In this document: positions 1-9,835 of the stretch, in pieces
How the letters are laid out: every line of letters begins with the position of its first letter
Position numbering within the stretch: the stretch's first letter is position 1
Assembly (NCBI GenBank): GCA_035048495.1
Contig: CM068544.1
Coordinates: forward strand, 14,254,138 to 14,318,137
DNA length: 64,000 nucleotides
Origin: Euptelea pleiosperma
Taxonomy: Eukaryota; Streptophyta; Magnoliopsida; Ranunculales; Eupteleaceae
Direction: 5' to 3'
The notes under the pieces: generated by a model
Seen by the model: only the letters and a program-made list of their open reading frames with translations
Told to the model about the DNA's origin: nothing
The model's database searches: none
Program-made: the position numbers and the translations under genes

Positions 1-208
1 TAGCAGTTATTCTAAAAGCAGAGAAAATAAAGTCCTAAGTTATTACAACTTTGCACTCGGCCGTCCGAGGCATTAAAATAATAAGTAGAAAATGTGAAAA
101 ATAAAGTGAAAAGTTTTCGATCTGGATCGGATCTTGAAGATTAAGCAACTTTTCAAATTTCTGTTCGTCTTTTTGCAATCCCGTCAACCGAGCGGCAGCA
201 GCGCCATT
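1..208 (-). other. E1 leader end with primer-binding site
   Basis: This is the first part of the internal region of E1, read on the minus strand, just downstream of its 5' LTR. The PBS is the complement of positions 189-206; read on the minus strand it starts TGGCGC, two bases from the LTR, and resembles the 3' end of plant tRNA-Asp. Nearly the same sequence recurs at 21098-21305 (E2) and 26204-26411 (E3). A hairpin CTCGG/CCGAG lies near 57-70. The rest of E1 lies left of the window. Confidence 0.8.
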
Positions 209-517
209 TGAAATTAGGGTTTTTCCGCGTCGTTGGTTACGGAAAGCCAAAAGTTCAACAATATTTGTAATTATCCGAATCTTGTTCAATCAAATCCTGC
301 AAAAATCACAGGGTTGTACGGTGGCTCGTGTCGGGTATCGTCCGCACTCGGGGTTAAGGAAAATAAAGAACAAATGAACGAAAATCTACTAAAAATGATG
401 GAAGGGTGAGAAAGGTGTAAATCGAGATTAAAACAATATTTTCTTTGAGAGATGATTATGACTATGTAGAAATAAAGAATAAATAAACTAGAAATTAATA
501 AAATAACTGTGCTAAAA
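209..517 (-). repeat. E1 5' LTR, first part (U5 end)
   Basis: This is the U5 end of the E1 5' LTR, reading TGAAATTAGG on the plus strand directly after the PBS. It carries the conserved U5 block with the GTGCGGA/TCCG hairpin. It is interrupted at TAAAA (513-517) by E6 and resumes at 10771 after the repeated TAAAA. Confidence 0.85.
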
Positions 518-1618
518 TGAAAGTAGGTTTTTCCCGCGTCGTTGGTTACGGAAATCCTAGATCTCAACAATATTTGTAATTATTCGATTCTTTTTCACTC
601 AAATCCTGCAAAAATCACAGGGTTGTACAGTGGCTCGTGTCGGATGTCGATCCGCACTCGGGGTTAGTTAGCGCGACTCATGAACATGCAATGACAGATT
701 TTTATCAAGAAAACATGGAGAGGTGAGAATGGTGATGGATTTAAAACATGCTTAGTGATTTCTAGAGAGAGAAATTGCCATAAGATTAAAAAGAAAATAA
801 CTAACACAATGAAGTAATACTAGAATTTATTGAAATAATAACTTTCTTACAATATTCTCAATCAAAATTACGAACTAAACATAAAAAGAACTAAAAGGAT
901 TAAACTATAAAGCCGTAAGAACTAGAGAGAGGAAGAGAATAAGAGGAGAGAGAGTGAATTTTTAGAGAGAGAGAAGAGACTAGAGAGAGAGAAGCAATAC
1001 CTTGGACTTTCCAAAGATCGGGTGCACAGTCAAGCCATGGGGCAGCAAAGATGAAGTTGTTGTTGGTATTGCAGGTAGTGCAACACGCATCAACTTGGAA
1101 GAAAGTGGTCCAACCATGAAGAACACCCACCATGCGATAGAGTAGATGCTGGACGTGGTGGTGCACCGGAGTGGTTGTAGGCCTGTGCAAGGTAGAAGAG
1201 AGAGGAGCTGCTAGTGCATTGGGAAGCATGTAAGAAAGCTCGCAGCGAGGAGATCCAGGCCGTTTGGATGAGGCAGCAAGTCATGGACCTTGACTTCCAC
1301 GTTGAAAGGTGGTGGCGGTGCACATGCTGTCGCAATGGTGGAGGAGAGGACGGTGGCGTTTGCTTGCTGCACTTAGCAGCAAGATTCGGTGGTTGTGGAA
1401 GGAGGTGGAGCGCACAGGTACATCCTCTCTTTCCTCTTCTCCTCTTCTTTTAGTTTTTTTTTTTTTTTTTTTCGTTTTTGGGAGAGAGAAGGGGATGAAA
1501 CGATGGTGGCTGTTGGAAGAACAGCCACCGTCTATCCTAAGGGAAGATGGGCGGTTTAGGAGGAGCAGGTGGAGAGATCGTGGAGAGTAGAGAGGTCCTG
1601 CAGGTGTGGCACGAACGG

Positions 1619-2002
1619 CCGGAGTTGCAGGCGCAACTCCGGTGAGGGCGGTAGTGGAAGGTGAACCCGCAACTTCGACGGTAGTGGTGTGTGGTTGGCA
1701 GTTTGAGGAGTTGCACACGGTGGTGGAGATGGGCAGCAGTCCAAGGAGGGTGTTGGGCGGAGATGAGAGGAGCTCACGGATTGAAAAAGGGTGGAGGCAG
1801 GCGGTGGTTGACGGACTGGTTCAGGCGGTGAAGGAATGATGGAAGACGTGCTGCACACAGCAGCAAGGAGGAAGGAGGACGTCCTGCACACAGAAGCAAA
1901 GAGGAAGGAGCAGAAGAGGAAGCAGAAGAGGAAGAAGAAGAAGAAGAAGAAGAAGAAGAGGAGGAAGCCTCACCAGACGGCCGGAGTTGCAGGCAACTCC
2001 GG
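1619..2002. repeat. Two copies of the CCGGAGTTGCA palindrome
   Basis: Perfect inverted repeats occur at 1619-1642 and 1981-2002, with arms CCGGAGTTGC and GCAACTCCGG around 4-nt and 2-nt loops. The DNA between them includes a GAA-type microsatellite (about 1931-1960). The same palindrome with other loops recurs in other LTRs of the window. Confidence 0.85.
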
Positions 2003-2150
2003 CGAAGACGTGAAGAAGATGAAGAGAAGGAAAAACGAGAAAGAAGAAAGGAGGAGGAAGATGGGGCCAAAAACGAGGGGAAGAGTAAAGGGGAAGGAGA
2101 GGAGAAGAAAAGAGGGGGATTAGGGTCCGAACGAACCCTTCTCCCTCCTC

Positions 2151-2186
2151 TTATAAAGCTCCCTATTTCCATTAATGGAAATAGGG
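2151..2186 (-). promoter_or_regulatory. LTR core promoter: TATA box beside a perfect palindrome
   Basis: On the minus strand a palindrome with arms CCCTATTTCC and GGAAATAGGG (2161-2186) is followed at once by CTTTATAA (2151-2157). A near inverted repeat GGGTTCG/CGAACCC lies about 20 bp downstream, where transcription should start. The same order occurs at 17700-17755, 45445-45500, 47440-47490, 54180-54244 and 58105-58165, often with TTTAAAAGG in place of the TATA box. The promoter role is inferred from position and motif. Confidence 0.65.
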
Positions 2187-2483
2187 TATTTTTTTGAAAA
2201 TAAATTTTTTTTTTTTTTTTTTTTTTTTTTAAGTAAAAACCTACTTTTCTATGGGGAATCTCCCCAATTAGTGGACCCCCCATTTAATTAAAATTATTTT
2301 GAAATTCGCGGGGTCCACTAACTGGTCGGACAGCGGGTCGATGAAGATGGGCCCGGCTATTGGCCCACATGGACTGATGATGTCCATCGTCTCACAAGAT
2401 GATGTGATAGACATTCTGATGGCGATCGGATGGATGGTGACTTGATTGGGACTCAGATTGGTGGATCGACGGATCTAGAGAGA

Positions 2484-2534
2484 TCCAACGGTCCGATTGA
2501 AGATCCAACGGTCCGATGGAAGATCCAACGGTCA
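2484..2534. promoter_or_regulatory. Tandem MSA-like MYB3R motifs in U3
   Basis: Three motifs spaced 20 bp apart begin at 2484, 2504 and 2524. The third, TCCAACGGTCA, fits exactly the published plant mitosis-specific activator consensus YCYAACGGYYA; the other two miss only the last base. They lie about 330-380 bp upstream of the TATA box. Activity is inferred. Confidence 0.5.
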
Positions 2535-3193
2535 GAAAGCTAAGGGAGATGAGATAGAGCTGATGGGCAGGAGTTCTGGGGTTAGGTCAGTAGATTCGAG
2601 GACCGAGAGATGAAGAGAGAGAGAGAATAAGGAGAGATGAGAGAAAAAGTATCAAAAAAATGGAAAAAAGCACTGGCGGAGGGTCTGGAACCCTGGTCTT
2701 CACTGTGACCATCCTCACGCTTCTCCAGTAGAGTCGACTATCATTCTTTGCTGACTCATGTGGCTTTAAATGCTTTGGTCCGTCTCTTGGTCATTGGCTC
2801 TCCTGTTCTTTTCGTTCTTTGGGCCGGCTTTTTGGTCATCTTGTTCAGCCCATATTTGGCCCATATCTTCTAGTCATAGCATGTGGGCTCTTTAAGCTTT
2901 GATAATGGGCTTTCATGATTGATTTGGGCTCGCAAGTCTCGAGAATTGTCCCATCGGGGTTTCCTGCGACAGAAGAAGCGCGTAATGAGACTTTATCAGA
3001 ATGACTACATGTCTAGACTTCCGAAAATGTGTTTAATGCATGCAAATATACCATTTCGTCCAGAAAAGTGTGTTCTACGCAACACAAGAGACTCTTACGT
3101 AGAAAAGTAGATAAATAGAGTATTTTAACGTAGGAGAATGCAATAACGCTAATAGGATAATTGCTTAAAATAAGCACTTTTGAGCGAATATCA

Positions 3194-3229
3194 CAACCCC
3201 CAACCAGCATATTGCCAATCCTTGGCAAT
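3194..3229 (-). promoter_or_regulatory. E6 polypurine tract and adjoining hairpin
   Basis: Read on the minus strand, a hairpin ATTGCCAA-GGA-TTGGCAAT (3211-3229) is followed after five bases by GGTTGGGGGTTG (3194-3205), which abuts the 3' LTR. The position directly before the LTR defines it as the plus-strand primer (PPT). E4 (37244-37279) and E5 (50109-50144) keep the same layout. Confidence 0.75.
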
Positions 3230-4779
3230 TAGTGCGAAATAAATGAGCTTAAAAGGGCTCTGCACATGCTGCACACTTTTTCATATTAGCTCAGGGAAAA
3301 CATCGTTCGTCAAATCATTGAATGGATGCAAAAATAGTTACATGCTAGAGAAGAGTTTGAAAGTTTTGGCAAGACTACAGACTGATAATCATGACCCAGA
3401 ATAGTCAGACTCTGCGTGTGTGTGTGCTCAACATTCTCATCATCCGACAGTAAAGATTTCCAAATCACCTCTAAGTTTTTCTGCCTCGACCTCAAATCTC
3501 ACATGTTTAGCACTCAGAATAGAATCACACAAGAAGGGTTTTCTTCTTTTCTCTCAATTTATATGTGAGGAGATGTATTTAATATAAAGAGGCAAAAGAT
3601 CTCACATATGTTTTATTTGAAGGAAGGACATCTTTAACAGAAGAAGATCTCATGATTGGAATACCACTTCACTCGGGAACGTCAGATCAAACTCTATAGC
3701 TTCTCTTTCTCCAATCTCCACATTTTATGATCGTGCTATCCTAGAATCAAGTAGGACTTTCCTAGGTTGTAATGAGGCTTAGGTCAGGTATAGAGAGATA
3801 AAGGAATACAGGATTTCAAAGATCTTGAGAGGATATTGCCATTTTCTTGAATTTTTCCTGCGACGTAACACCATTATCTGGTTCTTTTTCCTTTTTTTCG
3901 TATTTTTCTCTTTTTCTTGATATTTCTGAGACTGCTCAATTTCTTTTCAGCTCTTCTTCATACTTTCTTTCTATATTTTGTTTTTGGCTTGAACCACTTT
4001 CTTTTCCTTTTGATTCTTCTTCTTTACTTTTCTTTTTCACGGTACACCCACATCTGTTATTCTTTTGTCCATCTCAAAATAAGGGTAGCCAGTCATGTTT
4101 CGTAGCTGGACTGGATTTTAGGTTGATGGGTTTGCAAATAAAAGGCTTTTATAGAACGGCTCAAGGGGTTTCTAGTGAAGTATAATTCAGGTGAGTAAAA
4201 AGGCTGAATGGTTCAGAAAAAATGGCCTAAATCATTTTCTAGGGTTTGCACTATCATGTATACTGTCTTGACTGGATACAGAGAAAGTTCTGTCGTAGTA
4301 ATCCAATGTTGATGTCGTTCCGAGTTTTATGATCGAAGCAAAAGATAATGAGATCTCTCAACGAATATTGCGGGCATGAAGAATAGTGAGTCATCTTGTG
4401 ACTCAGGATTAATGTATACTCTCTGAAATGATTAAAGGCTCGAAAGCTTACTGGGTTAGGTCTCCACAATTATTCTCACAGGATCTCTAGAGTTTCAAAA
4501 CTTAGGATGACTCTGATGTTGATAGTGTACAATTGTGCCAAATCTGAGTTTTTCTGAGTTTTCAAACCTGCTGTAGTCACGCCTGACTTGACTCGACGCT
4601 AACTTTAAACAAAAATTGACATCCTCAATACTGACTTAACGAAGGTTTTTAGCTAATCAAAGTCAGGGTATTTGACACATTTTTGAAATTCTAGAAAACT
4701 TTTGGAAAACATCGGAAATCACCCCAAAAATAAGTTTTTTTTTTTTTTTTTTTGAAGACATGAGTTTTGGTAAATACCC

Positions 4780-4814
4780 ACCCCCAACCAAAATATAGCA
4801 CCGTCCTCGGTGCT
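4780..4814 (-). promoter_or_regulatory. Internal hairpin plus G-run, PPT-like
   Basis: On the minus strand a hairpin AGCACCG-AGGA-CGGTGCT (4797-4814) is followed after seven bases by GGTTGGGGGT (4780-4789). This repeats the hairpin and G-run layout of the true PPT at 3194-3229 about 1.6 kb upstream. Copies lie at 35672-35706 (E4) and about 51709-51745 (E5). A second plus-strand primer is one possible role. Confidence 0.55.
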
Positions 4815-5051
4815 CATGACCGGGACATAAAATGATAACAAATCAGAGATGATGATGCAAAGATTCAGGAAGGATGTTACCAAGTCGGCAGAAACTCGAC
4901 AGTGTGTGGTACCTGATGATCGGAAGAATGAATGTACCTGCATTTCCAGAGATATAACAGTAATAACAAATGCATGAGACTCATGTACTCTAGGAATACC
5001 GGAATTGCCTTTCCGAAAGCGCTAAGTTTTACGTCTTCAGCCAGACATGAC

Positions 5052-5070
5052 GGGGGTGACAGGCACCCCC
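5052..5070 (-). promoter_or_regulatory. G-rich hairpin just after the integrase stop
   Basis: Arms GGGGGTG and CACCCCC surround a 5-nt loop, with GGTTGGGGGTG overlapping one arm. E5 has the same hairpin at 51983-52001. E3 (23042-23062) and E4 (35414-35434) have GGGGGTA and TACCCCC with a 7-nt loop, a paired change that keeps the stem. Confidence 0.55.
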
Positions 5071-5104
5071 AACCAAGTTGGAGCACAGGAGACTGAGTGG
5101 ATCA

Positions 5105-6571
5105 TCAGTCGACATAAACAGGATCGATGAGATCAATTTCAAAAGTCTGAATGAACGACACATCAAGTTCATGGAATTGCTTAAGACGTTGACCATTGAC
5201 CTGGAATGAGGAGTGATCCTTGGGATCCTCAATAGTGATTGCCCCGAAGGGTGTGACTGCGGTGACCGTATAAGGACCGGTCCACCTAGATTTCAGTTTC
5301 CCAGGGAAGAGATGAAGACGAGAATTATAAAGAAGGACCTTCTGTCCTGGATGGAACTCTTTCCTGAGGATGCTCTTGTCATGTATCCACTTCATTTTTG
5401 CTTTGTAATTCTTGGACAAGTTGTAGGCATCATTTCTGAGTTCTTCTAACTCATTCATTTGAAGTTTTCTCTCCTCCCCTGCAGAGTCGAGGTCGAAGTT
5501 GAGTTTCTTAATGGCCCACAGGGCACGATGTTCAATCTTTACCGGAAGATGACAGGGTTTCCCAAAGACCAGACGATAGGGAGACATATTGAGTGGGGTC
5601 TTGTAGGCGGTTCTGTATGCCCATAAAGCATCAGTGAGACGAGTAGACCAGTCTTTACGTGTGGTATTGACTGTCTTCTCCAAGATCTGTTTGATCTGAC
5701 GATTAGAAACCTCCACTTGACCACTAGTCTGCGGATGATAAGCTAGTGCAACCTTGTGGGTTACCCCATACTTTTTCATTAATTTCTCGAATATCCTATT
5801 GCAGAAATGGGTGCCCCCATCACTAATGATGGCCTTAGGGGCACCGAATCGGGCGAAGATGAACTCCTTTAGGAATTTGACCACTACTTTGTGGTCATTG
5901 GTCTTGGTGGGAATGGCTTCTATCCATTTGGATACATAGTCTACCGCAAGGAGAATGTACTCAAAACCATAGGAAACGGGAAAGGGGCCCATGAAGTCGA
6001 TGCCCCAGATGTCAAATATTTCATCGACCTGGATGGGAGTGAGGGGCATCATGTTCCTCTGGGAGATACGGCCTAGATGCTGGCAATTAGGACAGGTTTT
6101 GCAGTAGATATGGGCATCTTTAAATAGTGTAGGCCAGTAGAATCCGCATTGCAGAACTTTTTCTACAGTTTTCTTAGTACTGAAATGACCACCACAAGGT
6201 TGGTCATGACACGAGGACAAGATATTGAGTTGGTTCGACTCAGGGACACAGAGACGAATGATTTGGTCAGGACAGTATTTATACAAATAAGGGTCATCCC
6301 AAGAGTAGTACTTAACTCTTGCTAGGAATTGGCTTTTGTCCTGTTTTGACCAGTGTGAAGGCATTTCTTCGGTGACAAGGTAGTTGACAATGTCAGCATA
6401 CCAAGGATTAACAGAGATGGTGAACAGTTGTTCGTCTGGAAAGGTTTCAGGGATGGGCTGGGTGTCGAAGGATGACTCTAAAGTCAGTCTAGACAAGTGA
6501 TCAGCCACTACATTCTCAGTTCCTTTCTTATCCTTAATCTCGAGGTCGAATTCCTGCAGTAAGAGAATCCA
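5105..6571 (-). pseudogene. E6 integrase (C-terminal part of pol)
   Basis: Integrase inserts the cDNA into the genome. Counting from the methionine at 6508, the 467-residue frame shows a zinc-binding region H101, H108, C139, C142, then the catalytic triad D171, D230 and E266 with the usual 35 residues between the second D and the E. The C-terminus holds the Athila-type [11 protein letters not shown] motif and no chromodomain, which separates it from chromoviruses. It is in the same frame as the upstream RT-RNase H part but cut off from it by TGA at 6572-6574, so it would not be made as part of the polyprotein unless the stop is read through. The domain itself looks intact. Confidence 0.9.
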
Positions 6572-8929
6572 TCAAATTAATCGTGGTTTGATTTCCTTTT
6601 TCGACATGAGATAACGAAGGGCTGCATGATCAGTGTACACAACCACCTTAGTGGCTAAGAGGTACTGACGGAATTTATCAAGGGCGAAGACTACCGCCAG
6701 GAGTTCTTTCTCAGTGGTAGAGTAATTCATTTGGGCAGAGTTAAGAGTTTTGCTCGCGTAATAGATCACGTGTGACCTTTTGTCAACTCTCTGCCCTAGA
6801 ACGGCGCCTAACGCGTAGTCAGAAGCATCGCACATTACCTCGAAAGGTAGAGTCCAGTCCGGGGGACGGATAATGGGCGCAGTAGTGAGCTCAGATTTGA
6901 GACGCTCAAATGCCTTGACACAGTCAGTATTAAAGTCGAAAGGACTATCTTTAGCTAGAAGATGGGACAGAGGTCGAGCGATTTGAGAGAAGTCCTTGAT
7001 GAATCGCCTATAGAATCCTCCGTGTCCCAAAAAGGATCGGATGTCACGTACGGACTTAGGAATGGGCAAGGTCGAGATGATATCGATTTTAGCTTTGTCG
7101 ACCTCAATGCCCTGATGAGAAATGACATGTCCCAAAACTATGCCTTTCTTCACCATGAAGTGGCATTTCTCCCAATTGAGGACAAGTCTCTTGTCCTGAC
7201 AGCGGTGAAGTACAAGCCCTAGATGGTTCAGACAGTCATCAAAGGATGACCCAAAAACTGAGAAGTCGTCCATAAAGACTTCGAGAAATTTTTCCACCAT
7301 GTCAGAGAATATGCTCATCATACACCTTTGAAAGGTCGCGGGTGCATTGCAGAGGCCAAAGGGCATGCGCTTGTAGGCAAAAGTGCCAAAGGGACAAGTG
7401 AAGGTTGTCTTCTCGTGATCCTCAGGGGCGATTGGTATTTGATTATACCCTGAGTAACCATCGAGGAAGTAGTAATAGGAGTGACCTGCTAATCTCTCCA
7501 ACATTTGGTCTATGAAGGGTAAAGGAAAATGGTCCTTCCTAGTGTTGGTGTTGAGTCGTCGGTAATCGATGCAGACTCTCCACCCTTTCTTCAGGCGCTG
7601 GGTTACCATTTCCTTGTTCTCATTTTCCACAACTGTGAATCCTGCCTTTTTAGGGACGACATGAATAGGACTCACCAATTTGCTATCGGAGATGGGATAA
7701 ATGATACCCGCATCTAACAGTTTAAGGACCTCATCCCGGACTACATCTTTCAAGACGGGGTTCAACCTCCTCTGGTGTTCTCGAGAGGTTTTGGATTCAT
7801 CCTCGAGGTAGATGTGATGTTGGCACACCGAGGGGTCTATGCCTCGAATATCATCTATAGTCCAACCTATCGCAGATTTGTGCTCGTTGAGCAGCTCGAG
7901 AAGTTTTTTACGTTCACTCTCAGACAAAGCGGAAGCAATAATGACAGGGTAGGTTTCCTTAGGACCAAGATAGGCATAGGAAAGATCTGTGGGAAGAGGC
8001 TTAAGCTCCAATATTAGAGCAGATGAAGTAGAAATAGGTGTCACAGAAGACACGGATTGAAGAGGTTTGACTTCAGTAGGTAAAGGAATGATGGGTTCTC
8101 TGGCCATGGTTATCAGAGGCTCGAACTCGATGAGAGGAGCGGGGATCTCTATTAGTGGAGCAGTCTCCAAAAGATCATTGAGATCAGAAATAGCTGACTC
8201 TGTTGCAAAGTCAGCTCCAAAGTGTTCTAGACACTGCTTAAGAATATCTTCGGTGGAGTCCGGGATTAGACTCTCAATGGCACACATTTCATCTGTCACT
8301 TCGCGATCGGCATCTTGTTGCATTAAACGAAAGATGTTGACCTCAGCTTTGAGGTTACCGAAAGCAATGGACATGTTTCCGTCCCGGCACCTGATGTGTG
8401 CGTTCGCGGTGGCAAGGAATGGACGGCCTAAGATGACCGGAATTCGGTTATCCTGACACGGCTCGGTGTCTAGAATGATAAAGTCCACAGGATAATAAAA
8501 GTCAGCGACTTTTACTAGGACATCTTCAATGATTCCTCTTGGAATCTTGATGGACTGATCAGCCAATTTCAGGGTGACATTGGTAGGCTTCATATCTTTC
8601 AGTCCTAACTGCTGATATACCGAGAATGGTATGAGGTTAACGTTAGCCCCTAAATCTAGCAAGGCAGTGCAGCTAAAGTTGTCACCAATTTCACATTGGA
8701 CAGTTGGGCTACCTGGATCCTTGTGTTTGATCACACTGTTGCGTTGAATGAACGCGGTAGCTTTTTCGGCCAAGAAGGCAGCTTTGGGTACATGCGTACG
8801 CCGCTTAACTGTGCACAAGTCCTTGAGGAATTTGGCATAGGAAGGGATTTGCTTGATAGCAGAAAGGAATGGGATATTGATCTGGACGTCTTTAAAGACA
8901 TCTAAGATCTCAGAGAATTGCTGATCCCG
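6572..8929 (-). pseudogene. E6 protease, reverse transcriptase and RNase H (pol)
   Basis: This Pol segment matures the polyprotein and copies RNA to DNA. In the 816-residue frame that opens at 9022, residues 1-30 come from inverted LTR DNA. Pol follows: a gag-to-protease linker, protease with LLDLGA (D at 123) and an ILGRPFLAT strand near 197-205, a long variable linker, RT with FPLPFIDQMLERL (499-511) and FMDD (583-586), then RNase H with CDAS (732) and TDHAALRYL (797-805). The match to Athila-lineage RT is very strong. The frame ends at TGA (6572-6574), where E5 has CGA. The gag portion is deleted, so the start codon of the chimeric frame is not an authentic gag start. Confidence 0.92.
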
Positions 8930-9815
8930 CTTCCACAACCACCGAATCTTGCTGCTAAGTGCAGCAAGCAAACGCCACCGTCCTCTCCTCCACCATTGCG
9001 ACAGCATGTGCACCGCCACCACCTTTCAACGTGGAAGTCAAGGTCCATGACTTGCTGCCTCATCCAAACGGCCTGGATCTCCTCGCTGCGAGCTTTCTTA
9101 CATGCTTCCCAATGCACTAGCAGCTCCTCTCTCTTCTACCTTGCACAGGCCTACAACCACTCCGGTGCACCACCACGTCCAGCATCTACTCTATCGCATG
9201 GTGGGTGTTCTTCATGGTTGGACCACTTTCTTCCAAGTTGATGCATGTTGCACTACCTGCAATACCAACAACAACTTCATCTTTGCTGCCCCATGGCTTG
9301 ACTGTGCACCCGATCTTTGGAAAGTCCAAGGTATTGCTTCTCTCTCTCTAGTCTCTTCTCTCTCTCTAAAAATTCATACTCTCTCTCCTCTTATTCTCTT
9401 CCTCTCTCTAGTTCTTACGGCTTTATAGTTTAATCCTTTTAGTTCTTTTTATGTTTAGTTCGCAATTTTGATTGAGAATATTGTAAGAAAGTTATTATTT
9501 CAATAAATTCTAGTATTACTTCATTGTGTTAGTTATTTTCTTTTTAATCTTATGGCAATTTCTCTCTCTAGAAATCACTAAGCATGTTTTAAATCCATCA
9601 CCATTCTCACCTCTCCATGTTTTCTTGATAAAAATCCGTCATTGCATGTTCATGAGTCGCGCTAACTAACCCCGAGTGCGGATCGACATCCGACACGAGC
9701 CACTGTACAACCCTGTGATTTTTGCAGGATTTGAGTGAAAAAGAATCGGATAATTACAAATATTGTTGAGATCTAGGATTTCCGTAACCAACGACGCAGG
9801 AAAAACCTACTTTCA
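8930..9815 (+). repeat. Inverted 3' part of an LTR fused to E6 pol
   Basis: This is the reverse complement of 518-1401 with a 2-bp length difference, so it is LTR sequence in the orientation opposite to the rest of E6. It ends with the normal TTTCA terminus at 9815. The junction with pol at 8930-8932 shares three bases (CTT) with both parents. It replaces gag, the leader and the proper start of the internal region. Confidence 0.9.
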
Positions 9816-9817
9816 AA

Positions 9818-9835
9818 TGGCGCCGCTGCCGGGGA
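9818..9835 (+). other. tRNA-Asp-type PBS, exactly 18 nt, in an aberrant location
   Basis: TGGCGCCGCTGCCGGGGA differs at one base from the complement of the last 18 nt of plant tRNA-Asp and starts two bases after an LTR end, as a PBS should. It stops where copying of a tRNA primer normally halts (methylated A58), and directly beyond it antisense LTR sequence begins. The intact PBSs of E1-E4 diverge from tRNA-Asp after about 12-14 bases. Confidence 0.8.

Larger units (their letters stand above)
518..3193 (-). repeat. E6 3' LTR, complete (2,676 bp)
   Basis: Plus-strand termini are TGAAAGTAGG and GCGAATATCA. On the minus strand the order is: terminal TGCTTA/TAAGCA hairpin, GGCCCA-rich U3, MYB-type motifs (2484-2534), inverted repeat and TATA box (2151-2186), palindromes (1619-2002), CTCTCTAG-rich tract (about 900-1000), U5 hairpin (641-654). 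Length matches the solo LTRs S2-S5 (2.5-2.8 kb). Small predicted proteins inside it are low-complexity GAA/CTT translations and are not genes. Confidence 0.9.
3230..5104 (-). other. E6 3' UTR, non-coding, no env-like gene
   Basis: This stretch lies between the integrase stop and the PPT. Many Athila relatives carry an envelope-like reading frame here; I see none, only short frames and an A-rich tract (about 3880-4080 in element sense). The region is collinear with 50145-52035 (E5) and 35343-37243 (E4, plus strand), of almost the same length, so it is conserved non-coding sequence and not random decay. Confidence 0.75.

Noticed and set aside
2203..2232. Poly(T) runs as tails of LINE or SINE insertions
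   Set aside because: The run occurs at the same place in many LTR copies with only length variation and no flanking duplication.
2676..2730. tRNA-like or B-box-like sequence (GGGTTCCAGACCC on the minus strand)
   Set aside because: Only a short palindrome with two mismatches to the B box; no A box at proper distance and no cloverleaf.
3847..4185. Phe/Ser-rich plus-strand frame in the E6 3' UTR, resembling membrane segments
   Set aside because: Antisense to the element and created by a T-rich tract; the E5 copy has different frames. Not an env gene.
5105..6508. Chromodomain at the integrase C-terminus
   Set aside because: The tail ends shortly after [11 protein letters not shown], with no aromatic-cage chromodomain motif.
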